Origin: Actinokineospora spheciospongiae
GTDB lineage: Bacteria > Actinomycetota > Actinomycetes > Mycobacteriales > Pseudonocardiaceae
Direction: 5' to 3'
NCBI RefSeq assembly: GCF_000564855.1
Contig: NZ_AYXG01000145.1
Coordinates: 1 to 50,798 of the forward strand
Length of the DNA: 50,798 nucleotides
The notes below the pieces were generated by a model. The model made no database searches. It was not told the origin of the DNA and saw only the letters and a program-made list of their open reading frames with translations. Position 1 is the stretch's first letter, and each line of letters opens with the position of its first letter. The position numbers were made by a program, and so were the translations under genes. Positions 7,712 through 16,599 of the stretch are shown here, piece by piece.

Positions 7712-8944
7712 GTGTCGGTGTACGTGCTCCCCGCGCCCTCGGACCGTGCCCGCGCGCTGTACGACCGCATGGTGGTCTTCATGCAGGAGCAGGTCCTGCC
7801 CGCCGAGGCCGCCTACGCCGCGCACCGGGCGGCGGCCGGACCGGACGGGCACGAGGTGCCGCCGGTGGTCGAGGAGCTGAAGGGCGCGGCGAAGGCCGCG
7901 GGCCTGTGGAACCTGTTCCTCCCGGCCGAGTCGGGCCTGACGCAGCTCGAGTACGCGCCGATCGCCGAGCTGTCCGGCTGGAGCCTGGACATCGGCCCCG
8001 AGGCGATCAACTGCGCGGCCCCGGACACCGGCAACATGGAACTGCTGCACCTGCTCGGCACCGAGCAGCAGCGGCGCGACTGGTTGGAACCCCTGCTGGC
8101 GGGCGAGATCCGCTCCGCGTTCGCCATGACCGAGCCCGAGGTCGCCAGCAGCGACGCCACCAACATCGCCACCCGCATCGAGCGCGACGGCGACCGGTAC
8201 GTGGTCAACGGCCGCAAGTGGTGGACCAGCGGTGCGATGGACCCCCGCTGCGCCTTCTTCATCGTCATGGGCAAGACCGACCCGGCGGCCGAGGCGCACC
8301 GGCAGCAGTCGATGGTCATCGTGCCCCGCGACACCCCCGGGGTCGAGGTCGTGCGGGACCTGCCGGTGTTCGGCCACCACGACCAGCACGGCCACGCCGA
8401 GGTCCGGTTCACCGACGCGGCCGTGCCGGTGGGCAACATCGTCGGCGAGGAGGGCGGCGGGTTCGTCGCCGCGCAGGCCCGGCTCGGCCCCGGCCGCATC
8501 CACCACTGCATGCGCGCCCTCGGCGCCGCCGAGCGGGCGCTGGCCATGGTGGTCGAGCGGGCGAGCACCCGGGTGGCGTTCGGCGGGCCGCTCATCGACC
8601 AGGGCGTGGTGCGCCAGCAGCTCGCCGAGTCCCGGCTGGAGGTCGAGCAGGCGCGGCTGCTGTGCCACCACGCCTGCCACGTGATCGACACCCAGGGCAA
8701 CAAGGCCGCCCGCGACCTGGTGGCCATGGCCAAGGTCGCCGTGCCCCGCGCCGTCACCGCCGTGGTGGACCGGGCGATCCAGATCCACGGTGGGGCGGGC
8801 GTCACCGACGTCACGCCGCTGGCCGCGATGTACGGCTGGCACCGGGCGATGCGCCTGTTCGACGGGCCCGACGAGGTGCACCTGCGCTCGGTGGCCAAGG
8901 CCGAACTGCGCCGCACCCCCGTCCTCACCCCACCCCGGGGGTAG
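7712..8944 (+). CDS. acyl-CoA dehydrogenase
   Basis: 410 aa, full length for the FAD-dependent acyl-CoA dehydrogenase family (alpha,beta-oxidation of acyl-CoA thioesters, cytosolic tetramer). Seen: FAMTEPEVASSDATNI (flavin-binding ACAD signature), YVVNGRKWWTSGA, then the C-terminal helical domain with RVAFGGPLIDQGVVRQQLAESRLEVE and the glycine-rich IQIHGGAGVTD motif. It most resembles the longer ACAD10/11-like subgroup. The GTG at 7712 lies behind AGGAGG and is chosen over an in-frame TTG at 7694. Single gene under the palindromic operator directly upstream. Confidence 0.92.
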   Translation: MSVYVLPAPSDRARALYDRMVVFMQEQVLPAEAAYAAHRAAAGPDGHEVPPVVEELKGAAKAAGLWNLFLPAESGLTQLEYAPIAELSGWSLDIGPEAINCAAPDTGNMELLHLLGTEQQRRDWLEPLLAGEIRSAFAMTEPEVASSDATNIATRIERDGDRYVVNGRKWWTSGAMDPRCAFFIVMGKTDPAAEAHRQQSMVIVPRDTPGVEVVRDLPVFGHHDQHGHAEVRFTDAAVPVGNIVGEEGGGFVAAQARLGPGRIHHCMRALGAAERALAMVVERASTRVAFGGPLIDQGVVRQQLAESRLEVEQARLLCHHACHVIDTQGNKAARDLVAMAKVAVPRAVTAVVDRAIQIHGGAGVTDVTPLAAMYGWHRAMRLFDGPDEVHLRSVAKAELRRTPVLTPPRG

Positions 8945-9096
8945 GACCTGTCTCCGAGACCGGGTTCCCCGACGGAGCACCAGCGTCTGGGACCGAGGCC
9001 GATCGGCAGCGGTGCCGGTCACCCGGCGGATGGTTCTCGGTGGCCTCGTTGTCGACGGGCTGTGGACAACCGGTCACAGGGGGGAACGCCGCGCGG

Positions 9097-9102
9097 TAGG
9101 GT
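9097..9102 (+). promoter_or_regulatory. -10 element of the toxin operon
   Basis: TAGGGT at 9097-9102, about 38 bases before the GTG of the first gene. No convincing -35. The 195-base gap after the dehydrogenase holds nothing else that I recognise. Confidence 0.35.
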
Positions 9103-9139
9103 TGCCCCCGCTCGGCTTGGGGACGTTTCAGGGGGACTG

Positions 9140-9628
9140 GTGGCGGACGACGATCTGGAGCTGTTGCGTGCGCGCAACGCTGCGGCGAAGGAGCAGGTGG
9201 ACGGCCTGCTCGACACCTTCCGGCAGCAGACCGAGGCGCTGCGCGAGGCCCAGGACGCGGCGCTGCGCGCCAGCGCGTCGTTGACGTCGAAGGACGGTCT
9301 GGTGCGGGCGAGCGTGGATTCGTCCGGGGCGCTCAGCGCGCTCGAGTTCGCGCCGTCGGCGTTCGACCGGTCGACACCGGAGGCGTTGGCGCGAGCCGTG
9401 CTGCAACTGGCCCGCCAGGGTGCGGCGGAGGTGCGCGAACGGGTGTCGGACCTGATGGCGCCGGTGAGCGGCGGGCTGCCCGACCTCAGCGACCTGTTCG
9501 ACGACGCGCCCTCCCTGCGCGGGCTGATGGCAGGCATCCCAGTCCCGCAGGCCGACGCCCCGCCCTCGCACGAGTCGCCGGGCGACGCCGACGACGACGT
9601 TCCCGATAGCTGGCTGCGGCGGCGGTAG
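9140..9628 (+). CDS. YbaB/EbfC-like protein, first gene of the toxin operon
   Basis: 162 aa. Residues 1-45 form a charged helix (LELLRARNAAAKEQVDGLLD), followed by a YbaB-like strand region (GLVRASVDSSGALSALEF) and a helix; the C-terminus is acidic and disordered. YbaB/EbfC-like proteins are commonly found beside WXG100-type genes and secreted toxins in actinobacteria, where a chaperone or secretion-associated role is assumed. The GTG at 9140 is chosen for its short spacing after GGGGGA. The next gene follows after two bases, so it belongs to the 9.1-19 kb operon. Confidence 0.75.
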   Translation: MADDDLELLRARNAAAKEQVDGLLDTFRQQTEALREAQDAALRASASLTSKDGLVRASVDSSGALSALEFAPSAFDRSTPEALARAVLQLARQGAAEVRERVSDLMAPVSGGLPDLSDLFDDAPSLRGLMAGIPVPQADAPPSHESPGDADDDVPDSWLRRR

Positions 9629-9630
9629 TC

Positions 9631-9954
9631 GTGGTCGCACCCGGGGGGAAGATCGACATCCAGCCGGATGTCGCGGCGCGCGCGGCCGAGCGGTTCGCCG
9701 CGGCCGCCGAACGGTTGGCGGGTGTCGCCGCGACGCTGGAGGGCGCGCTCGGTGCGGCGGGCGAGTGCTGGGGCGATGACGAGTCCGGCCAGGAGTTCGC
9801 GAAGGACTACGTGCCCGGCGCCGACGGCACGGCACAGGGCTTCGCCGCCGTCGTCGAGGGTCTGCGCAACGTCCACCGAGGACTGGTCGACACAGCCAGG
9901 TCCTACCGGGACACAGAGGGGACGAACACGGCGGGTTTCGGGGGCGGTGGCTGA
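9631..9954 (+). CDS. WXG100-like (ESX/type VII) helical-hairpin protein
   Basis: 107 aa, the size of WXG100/EsxA-type proteins. Two helices (about 15-45 and 58-92) flank a turn containing CWGDDESG, corresponding to the W-x-G turn of this superfamily, and a glycine-rich tail ends in GFGGGG. Such proteins pair with the N-terminal domain of toxins sent through type VII secretion. It sits two bases after the YbaB-like gene and three bases before the large toxin gene. No secretion ATPase (EccC) is in the window, so the secretion machine must be elsewhere. Confidence 0.78.
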   Translation: MVAPGGKIDIQPDVAARAAERFAAAAERLAGVAATLEGALGAAGECWGDDESGQEFAKDYVPGADGTAQGFAAVVEGLRNVHRGLVDTARSYRDTEGTNTAGFGGGG

Positions 9955-9957
9955 GCC

Positions 9958-12900
9958 GTGGGCATGGAGATCCCCGACGAGGTCAAATGGCTGCTGCCCA
10001 TCGTCGTCGGTGAGAGTTGGCCGGAGGGCGACGAGGACGGGCTCCGGCGGCTGCGCGACGCGTGGCACGCCGCCGCGCGAGGCATCCCCGGCGTGTCGGA
10101 GACGGCGGACCGGGGCGCGCGGGAGGCGCTGGCGTCCTGGTCCGGCGAGGCCGCGCACAACTTCGAGACCCTGTGGAAAAAGTTCGCCGAGGGCGACGAC
10201 GCGTACTTCACCGCGCTGGCGAAGGCGTGCCAGGCGCTCGGCGACTCGGCCGACGCGACCGCGCTGGACGTCGAGTACACGAAGTACATGATCATCGCAT
10301 CGCTGGTCGTGCTGGCGATCTCCATCGCCGCCATGCTCGCGACGTCGTGGTGCACCTTCGGCGCGTCGACGGCGGGCATCGTCCCCGCGCAACTGGCGAC
10401 CCGGGTGGTCGTTCAGCAACTGTTCCGGCAACTGCTGCAGAAGCTCGTGCAGCAGGGCTTCAAGAAGGTCGCCCAGGAGATCGTCAAGCGGGTCCTGGCC
10501 GAGGTGCTCCAGAACGTCGCGCTCGACGTCAGCATCCAGAGCCTGCAGATGGTCGCGGGCGAGCGCAAGGACTGGGACTGGGACAAGACCACCGACTCCG
10601 CGATCAGCGGGGCGGTCGACGGCGCGATCGGCCTGGCCTCCGACGCCGCGCCGAAGAACGTCACCCGCGGGGCCTCGGACAGCGTGGCCCGCCACGTCGT
10701 CGACGACGCCGCGCGCGGCATGGCCCGGGGGGCGACCGAGGGCGTGACCTCCACCGTCGCCCAGGCCGCGGTCACCGGCGACCTCGACGAACTCAGTGCC
10801 CGCGACGTCCTCACCGGCGCCTCCAGCGGGGCCGTCGACCGGGGGGTCGACCGGGTCAAGGACGGCCCCACCCCGACGGCACCGTCGTCGAACCCCGCGG
10901 CGGACGCCGGTTCCGCGACCGCGGGCTCGCAGGTCGCCCCGGTGCCGCGGCCGGTGGTGGGCGCGGCGCACACCAGCACGGAAGCAGCGTCCGCCCCACC
11001 CGCGGCAGACCCGTCGACCGGACCGCGCACACCGCCGCACCCCCCTGCCCCTCCCCCATCCGGTCCCGACACCCCGACGGGCAGCCACTCGCTGGGCGAC
11101 GGCGGCGCACGCCCCGCCCAGCCCGCGACCGGGGGGAACTCGCACGGCCCGACGTCGAGCCCGTCCCGGGGTTCCGGGGGCAGTCCGTTCGGACCTGCGC
11201 AAGGCGGCGGGCAGGTCCCCGCCCCGCACAGCCAGAGCGGCGGCTCCCCGAGCACGAGCCACCCGGTTCCGGGCAGCGCAGAGCCCCGTGGCCACAGCGC
11301 GTCCTCGCAGGGCCACAACAGCTCAGCCCCGGCACAGCCCGCAGGCGGCGATCACAAGGCAGGTGCCGCTCGAACACCCGACAACCCAGCGTCGTCACCG
11401 CACTCCGGCGGGGGGAATCCCGGGCACAGCCTCGACGGCGGCTCGTCGCAGGCGCACAACAGCCGCCACACCGGCACCGGGGGCGCCGCGCACGGCACCG
11501 ACACCGGTGCACCGCACGCGGCAGGCAACTCGTCCCAGAGCGCTCCGCACCCCGGCGGTGGCAGCTCCGGCCACCCGAGCTCCCCCACCTCGCACCCCGG
11601 CGGTGGAACTCCCGGCACCTCGGGCTCGGCAGGGCACGGCGGCCCCTCGCAGAGCATTCCGCAGGTGCCCGGCGGCGGGCCCGCCCACGGCCACCCCGGT
11701 TCCACCGGTCACAGCAGCCCGCCCGCCGCGGACTCGGGGCACCGCGCGGACAGCCCGCGTGCGCACGACCACGGCCAGTCCTCCGGTGGGGGGTTCGCCG
11801 GAGGCAGCGGCCCCGGTGCGCCCGGCGAGAGCCGCGGCGGCTCCACCAAATCGGCGGGGTCCACCACACCGGGCACGGCCACCGGCGGCTTCGGTGCGAT
11901 GCCGAGCGGCCTCGCCCCCGACAGCGGTCCCCCGCTGTCGGGGTCCACGCGCGGTCAGCAGGGCGGCGGTGGACCCGGGTTCGGCCAACAACCGGTGGGC
12001 GGGACTCCTCCGGGTGGCGGCCACCCCCCGTGGGGTGGCGGCAGACCGCCCCAGCGGGGCGGCTCCTGGCAGGGTGGCGGTGTACCGCAGCGGAGGCCGG
12101 TGCCCCCGTCGTCACCGGACAACTTCCACGGACCACGCCCGGAGGGCCCGCCTCCAGGAACCGCACCGCGCGGACGCGGACCGCGCCCCCACGGCGATCA
12201 ACCCCCGATGCCGCCTGGTCCGCGGGCAGGCTTCGTACCGCTTGGGCCTGGACCGCAGGGCGCTCCCCTCCAGCAGGGTGGTCCGCAACACCCGGGTCCG
12301 CAGCACCCGGGTGGGCAGCACCAGCAGGGCGAGCAGCACGGGCAAGGGGCGCCGTTCCAGCGAGGCGGTCCGAACCGGACGGGCAGGCACGGCGGTCACC
12401 CGCCCCGCCGGAACGCCCCGGATCAGCCGGGGCCGTACCGGCAGGGACCCGCGGGCGGGTGGGGACCGAACCACACCGGCAGCAGGCCCAGCCCGCACCA
12501 GCAGCCGTCCGGCGTCCAGCCGCCCGGGGGCACCCGCGGCGACAGGCCGCCGCGGGGTTCCCAGCCGGACCGGGTGCCGGGTCCGCCGCCCGACCGGCAG
12601 TTCCCGCCACGCCACTCCGAGGCCGGACAGCGCCCGCCGGACGGGCGTACCCCGCAGGCACCTGCTCCGCACCCCGCACAAGCACCGCCGGAGCAGCACA
12701 CGCCCCCGGAGGGTGATCGGTGGCGGCCCCAGGCTCCGGACGGGCCCCGGGCCCCGGAGCCCGGCGCAGCCCGACCGGTCGACAGGACACCCGCGCGGCC
12801 GACGAGGTCTGAGGCGGATGCCGAGAGCCCGGTGCCGAAGCGCGCCGACCCGAAGCCGGACCACGCGTTCGAGACCAGCACGCCCGACGAGGACAAGCCG

Positions 12901-15900
12901 AACGACACCGCGTCGGGCGGTGGCAGCCCGGCCGGGGACGAGCCGGTCGACACCGAGCAGGACACGCCCCCACCTGTTCAGAGCAGCATCACCGACGCCT
13001 TGGAGCCGTCGACGGAACCGCCCGACATCAGCGACGGGTACCTGTACGACCCCGACTACCGGGCCGGGCGCGAGCAGAACGCCTCCTTCGCCCGGCTGGT
13101 CCTCGGGCCGGAGCACAAGACCGACCGCCTCGATGCGCTGACCAGCGAAGCCCTGCGGTTGCGTGACGCCGCGCCCGAGCTGGCCCGCTTGTCCGACGCG
13201 GGGGCGATCGCCCTGCACACCTACACCGAGCACGACGTGTTCGACAACGTCAACTCGGCCATGCGCGTCGGCCCGGGGCGCGATTCGCGGGCGTTCGAGA
13301 GCATGGTCGACGCCAACCGGGCGATCGTGTCGGCGATCAACGAGCTGCCCGCCCGGCGACTGAGCATGGTCCGCGGCATCACGACGTCGCGGGGCGCGGC
13401 GGGGGCGCGGTGGATCGCCTCCCAGTACGAGGTCGGCAAGACCACGGTCGAGCCCGCGCTGGTGAGCGCGACGATCAAGGAACACCCGGACGACAAGAGC
13501 GGTTTCGGCGACGACGTCGAAATCCACGTCGAGGGCAAGACGGCCCGCGACATCCAGGCGCTGTCGCTCAAGGACGGCGAGCGCGAGGGCATCACCAAGC
13601 CCGGCAGCCAGTGGCACACCGTCTCCAAGGAGACCCGCGAGGTCCTCGGCGCGGACGGCGCGCTCCGGGAAAAGACGATCATCCACGTCAAGGAGGTCGT
13701 CGCGGGCGACCCGGAGCACCTCGGCCCGAGGGAGGCCGAGGCCGAGCTCAACCGGCGTCGTGGGATCAACGCGGCCGAGAGGACCCGCCGCGAGGCCGAG
13801 GCCGCGAAGGCCGCGGCAGGCGGCGGCAACTCCCCCATCTTCGACGCCCTCGGCGGTGACGGCGCCGAGGCCTCGACGCCCGACGGGGACGCACCCCGCC
13901 CGAACAGGTCCCCCGGCGAGTCGCTGAGGAACCGCCTCGACGGGGACGGCACGGCGTCGAGCAGGGACGCGGGGTCGGACGAGGCCTCGGGTGCGAGGCG
14001 CGCCGACCGCCAGGGCGAGGCCCGGTCGGAGCACCGCACCCAGCCCGACGGCAACGCCCGGGAATCGGCAGCGCGGCGACCCGGAGCGACCACGGCACCG
14101 CACCAGCCGGACACCGCCCACACACCCGACCGCGCCGAGGCGCCGACCTCGACCCGGGCAGACCAAGCGCAGAGCACACCCCGGGACCGCGTCGACGGCC
14201 GAATCCCGGCGCACCGCGCCGAGGCGCCCGCACCGCCCCGGCCCGACAACGCGCAGGGTGCTCCACACCGGAGTGGAACAGCACCCGACTCACCGGGGTC
14301 CGACCACAGCCGAAACCCTTCGCAGCGCGAAGGTTCACCGGACCCGGAGCGTCTCGACCACGGGCAAGGCGCACCGCAGCGCACGGGGGCACCCGACTCG
14401 GCGCATCCGGGGCAAGGCGCACCACGGCAACGCACAGGGGCAACCGACGCACTGCGGTCGGAGGACCCCCCGACCGGGCCACGGCACCGCGATGAGGTCG
14501 CGCCGGGGCACCGCACAGCAGCGCCCGAGGCGAACCGGCCCGACAACGCGCACACCGCCGCGCCGCAGGCACGCCCCGGCGGGCAACCCGCGCCCCTGCG
14601 CAGGTCTGACCACGCCCAGACCGTCCGACTGCCCGATGAGCACCGGCCCCGGTCCAACGAGCACCCGCCGCCTGCGAACCCGCGGCGGCTCATGAGCAGC
14701 GGGCGGATGGCGGACCTCACGCAGCCCGTGGACCCCCGCCTCAGCTCCTCGCAACAGTGGGGACGGCTGTCCCGCGCCACCCGGCCGCCGTTCGAGGCCG
14801 CGATCCACGCCGGAACCGCGCACCCGTTCGACGCGGGGCGGTACCTGGCCGCGGAGCACCCGAAGATCGCGGTGGTGAACCCGGGGTTCCGCCACCCACT
14901 CGCCCACGAGAACGGATTCCGCACCAACTGCACGAGGGTCGCCACGGCTTCGGCGCTGCGGCACGCGGGCATCGAGGCGGAGGCGGGCCCGGTGCGGCCC
15001 GAGCACCTCGACTCGCACGGAACGCTGGAGTACGTGCAGGACCGGCTCGGCGGCTCGTGGCAGGAGCACCGGGACTTCGACAGCGTCATCCGGGAAATGC
15101 GCGGGCGGGCGACCGGCTCGCGCGCGGTGGTCGCGGTCGAGTTCGTCGGTCCCGGCGGGACCACCCACAAGCACGTCGCCGACGTGGTGCACACCCGGCA
15201 CGGCGTCGCGTTCGTGGACGGGCAGTCCAACACCCTGCTGCACCTGCCCACGAACGCCCACCGGGTGCGACTGCTGCCCTACGACCTCGAAGAGGTGTCC
15301 CGCAGGCATCGCGAGCGCGCCGTCGGGACACCCCCCGGGCAGCACCGCGGAGAGGGCGGGTTCGGCGGCGCGGAGCCCGATCCCGGAGCGGATCGCCCGC
15401 ACGGGTCGGAGGATGCCGGGACCCCTGCCGACCGGGGCACGCCCGCGGTGGACCCGCGCGGGCTCCCGACGGCCGAGGAGGTGCGGCAGTACCTGCGCCG
15501 CCCGGAGGTCGAGGCCGCGATGCGGTTGGCCGACCGGGCCAGCCTGCGCGACGATTCGGCCAAGATCACGGTGCGCGCCAACGGGGAGGCACTCCGCCTG
15601 CACGTCGGCGAGGCCATCGCCGTCCTGCTGCCGCGCCACCCGGAGTTGCTGCGGTCGATGCGGAACACCCCGTTCCTGGAGACCTCGTTCCTGCAGCGCC
15701 CGCAGGCCCTGGCCAACCTGCTGAGCCACCACGAGGCGGTCGGAATCCTCAACGATTGCCTCGACCGCACCGAGGACGGGGGCGGCGCGGCGCGGGCAGG
15801 CGAGCCCTCGGCCGCGCCGCGGCCTGCCTCGCGCACGCCGGAGCAGGTGCGGATCGCCGACGATGCGCGCGGCTTCGCCAACGACACCCCGGTCGACCAG

Positions 15901-16599
15901 CGGCAGCAGGGCGGGTACGACAGCAGCCGCGACGGCGACGACGACTACCGGCGCGAGTACCTGGAGTCGCTGTTCTCGAACTGGGCGGGCAAGCAGCGAC
16001 TGCTGCACTCGCTCGCCGCGGAGGTGGCCGAGGCGGCAGGCGGTGAGGCGCATTCGCGTCGATCGGAGAAGAGCCGCGTCCGCGCGTGGGACAAGGCCTC
16101 GGCGCCGGGCAGGACGCCTGCTCAACTGACCGACCTCGTCGGCTCGAAGGTGCAGTTCCACACGATGTCCGACGCCTACCGCGGCTTGGCGGCGCTGCTG
16201 TCGATCGTCGACCGGCCCGGCAGCCCCTTCGAGATCGTGACCTTCGACGACCGCTTCGCCAAACCCCAGGTGAGCGGCTACCGGGACTTGCAGATGACGG
16301 TGCGCATGACCTTGCCCGACGGGTCCGCGCACGTCGGGGAACTGCGGCTGCACCTGTACAAGATCGACGAGGTGGCGCGGTACGAGCACGCCCTCTACGA
16401 GGTGCGCCGGGACATCAGGGCGATGGCCGCCGAGCGGGCGGCGGCGGAGAACGCGGGACGAGCGCCGGAGGACCGGGTCGCGCCACGCATGGCGGCGCGG
16501 GAGCAAGCCCTGGTCGACTCGATCCTGCGCCGCGAGCAGGAGTTGTTCGGCGCCGCGTTCGCCGAGGCGGGCGGGACCACGGAAAGCGATGAGGCGTGA
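9958..16599 (+). CDS. giant multi-warhead polymorphic toxin (ART + Tox-PL + RelA/SpoT)
   Basis: 2213 aa. Residues 1-300: helical CpnT/WXG-like N-domain with a membrane segment near 111-130. About 305-1020: disordered Gly/Pro/Ser/His/Gln linker. About 1022-1260: ADP-ribosyltransferase-like, with LHTYTEHDVFDNVNSAMR, R1139 (MVRGI), S1170 (ALVSATIKE) and E1208-x-E1210 (GEREGITKPGS). About 1285-1600: second disordered linker with imperfect repeats. About 1620-1800: papain-like/glutamine deamidase domain with C1658 (NCTR), H1739 (HKHVADVV) and D1754-G-Q (FVDGQS). About 1836-1940: unassigned helical domain. About 1985-2195: RelA/SpoT fold with D2059 (TDLVGSKV), GYRD at 2107-2110, E2128 and H2144. 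The N-domain suggests type VII export. The stop overlaps the next gene. Domain calls are by eye; the architecture is confident in outline. Confidence 0.88.
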   Translation: MGMEIPDEVKWLLPIVVGESWPEGDEDGLRRLRDAWHAAARGIPGVSETADRGAREALASWSGEAAHNFETLWKKFAEGDDAYFTALAKACQALGDSADATALDVEYTKYMIIASLVVLAISIAAMLATSWCTFGASTAGIVPAQLATRVVVQQLFRQLLQKLVQQGFKKVAQEIVKRVLAEVLQNVALDVSIQSLQMVAGERKDWDWDKTTDSAISGAVDGAIGLASDAAPKNVTRGASDSVARHVVDDAARGMARGATEGVTSTVAQAAVTGDLDELSARDVLTGASSGAVDRGVDRVKDGPTPTAPSSNPAADAGSATAGSQVAPVPRPVVGAAHTSTEAASAPPAADPSTGPRTPPHPPAPPPSGPDTPTGSHSLGDGGARPAQPATGGNSHGPTSSPSRGSGGSPFGPAQGGGQVPAPHSQSGGSPSTSHPVPGSAEPRGHSASSQGHNSSAPAQPAGGDHKAGAARTPDNPASSPHSGGGNPGHSLDGGSSQAHNSRHTGTGGAAHGTDTGAPHAAGNSSQSAPHPGGGSSGHPSSPTSHPGGGTPGTSGSAGHGGPSQSIPQVPGGGPAHGHPGSTGHSSPPAADSGHRADSPRAHDHGQSSGGGFAGGSGPGAPGESRGGSTKSAGSTTPGTATGGFGAMPSGLAPDSGPPLSGSTRGQQGGGGPGFGQQPVGGTPPGGGHPPWGGGRPPQRGGSWQGGGVPQRRPVPPSSPDNFHGPRPEGPPPGTAPRGRGPRPHGDQPPMPPGPRAGFVPLGPGPQGAPLQQGGPQHPGPQHPGGQHQQGEQHGQGAPFQRGGPNRTGRHGGHPPRRNAPDQPGPYRQGPAGGWGPNHTGSRPSPHQQPSGVQPPGGTRGDRPPRGSQPDRVPGPPPDRQFPPRHSEAGQRPPDGRTPQAPAPHPAQAPPEQHTPPEGDRWRPQAPDGPRAPEPGAARPVDRTPARPTRSEADAESPVPKRADPKPDHAFETSTPDEDKPNDTASGGGSPAGDEPVDTEQDTPPPVQSSITDALEPSTEPPDISDGYLYDPDYRAGREQNASFARLVLGPEHKTDRLDALTSEALRLRDAAPELARLSDAGAIALHTYTEHDVFDNVNSAMRVGPGRDSRAFESMVDANRAIVSAINELPARRLSMVRGITTSRGAAGARWIASQYEVGKTTVEPALVSATIKEHPDDKSGFGDDVEIHVEGKTARDIQALSLKDGEREGITKPGSQWHTVSKETREVLGADGALREKTIIHVKEVVAGDPEHLGPREAEAELNRRRGINAAERTRREAEAAKAAAGGGNSPIFDALGGDGAEASTPDGDAPRPNRSPGESLRNRLDGDGTASSRDAGSDEASGARRADRQGEARSEHRTQPDGNARESAARRPGATTAPHQPDTAHTPDRAEAPTSTRADQAQSTPRDRVDGRIPAHRAEAPAPPRPDNAQGAPHRSGTAPDSPGSDHSRNPSQREGSPDPERLDHGQGAPQRTGAPDSAHPGQGAPRQRTGATDALRSEDPPTGPRHRDEVAPGHRTAAPEANRPDNAHTAAPQARPGGQPAPLRRSDHAQTVRLPDEHRPRSNEHPPPANPRRLMSSGRMADLTQPVDPRLSSSQQWGRLSRATRPPFEAAIHAGTAHPFDAGRYLAAEHPKIAVVNPGFRHPLAHENGFRTNCTRVATASALRHAGIEAEAGPVRPEHLDSHGTLEYVQDRLGGSWQEHRDFDSVIREMRGRATGSRAVVAVEFVGPGGTTHKHVADVVHTRHGVAFVDGQSNTLLHLPTNAHRVRLLPYDLEEVSRRHRERAVGTPPGQHRGEGGFGGAEPDPGADRPHGSEDAGTPADRGTPAVDPRGLPTAEEVRQYLRRPEVEAAMRLADRASLRDDSAKITVRANGEALRLHVGEAIAVLLPRHPELLRSMRNTPFLETSFLQRPQALANLLSHHEAVGILNDCLDRTEDGGGAARAGEPSAAPRPASRTPEQVRIADDARGFANDTPVDQRQQGGYDSSRDGDDDYRREYLESLFSNWAGKQRLLHSLAAEVAEAAGGEAHSRRSEKSRVRAWDKASAPGRTPAQLTDLVGSKVQFHTMSDAYRGLAALLSIVDRPGSPFEIVTFDDRFAKPQVSGYRDLQMTVRMTLPDGSAHVGELRLHLYKIDEVARYEHALYEVRRDIRAMAAERAAAENAGRAPEDRVAPRMAAREQALVDSILRREQELFGAAFAEAGGTTESDEA

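Noticed and set aside
11040-12500. Possible CRISPR-like or tandem DNA repeats in the linker region
   Set aside because: Repetition is at amino-acid composition level (Gly/Pro/His/Ser); no fixed repeat-spacer length was seen.
10856-14268. Very long open frames on the minus strand and in the other plus frames across the toxin linker
   Set aside because: Extreme GC content removes stop codons in all frames; their products are Arg/Pro/Ala-rich and show no domains, whereas frame 9958-16599 has clear motifs at both ends.
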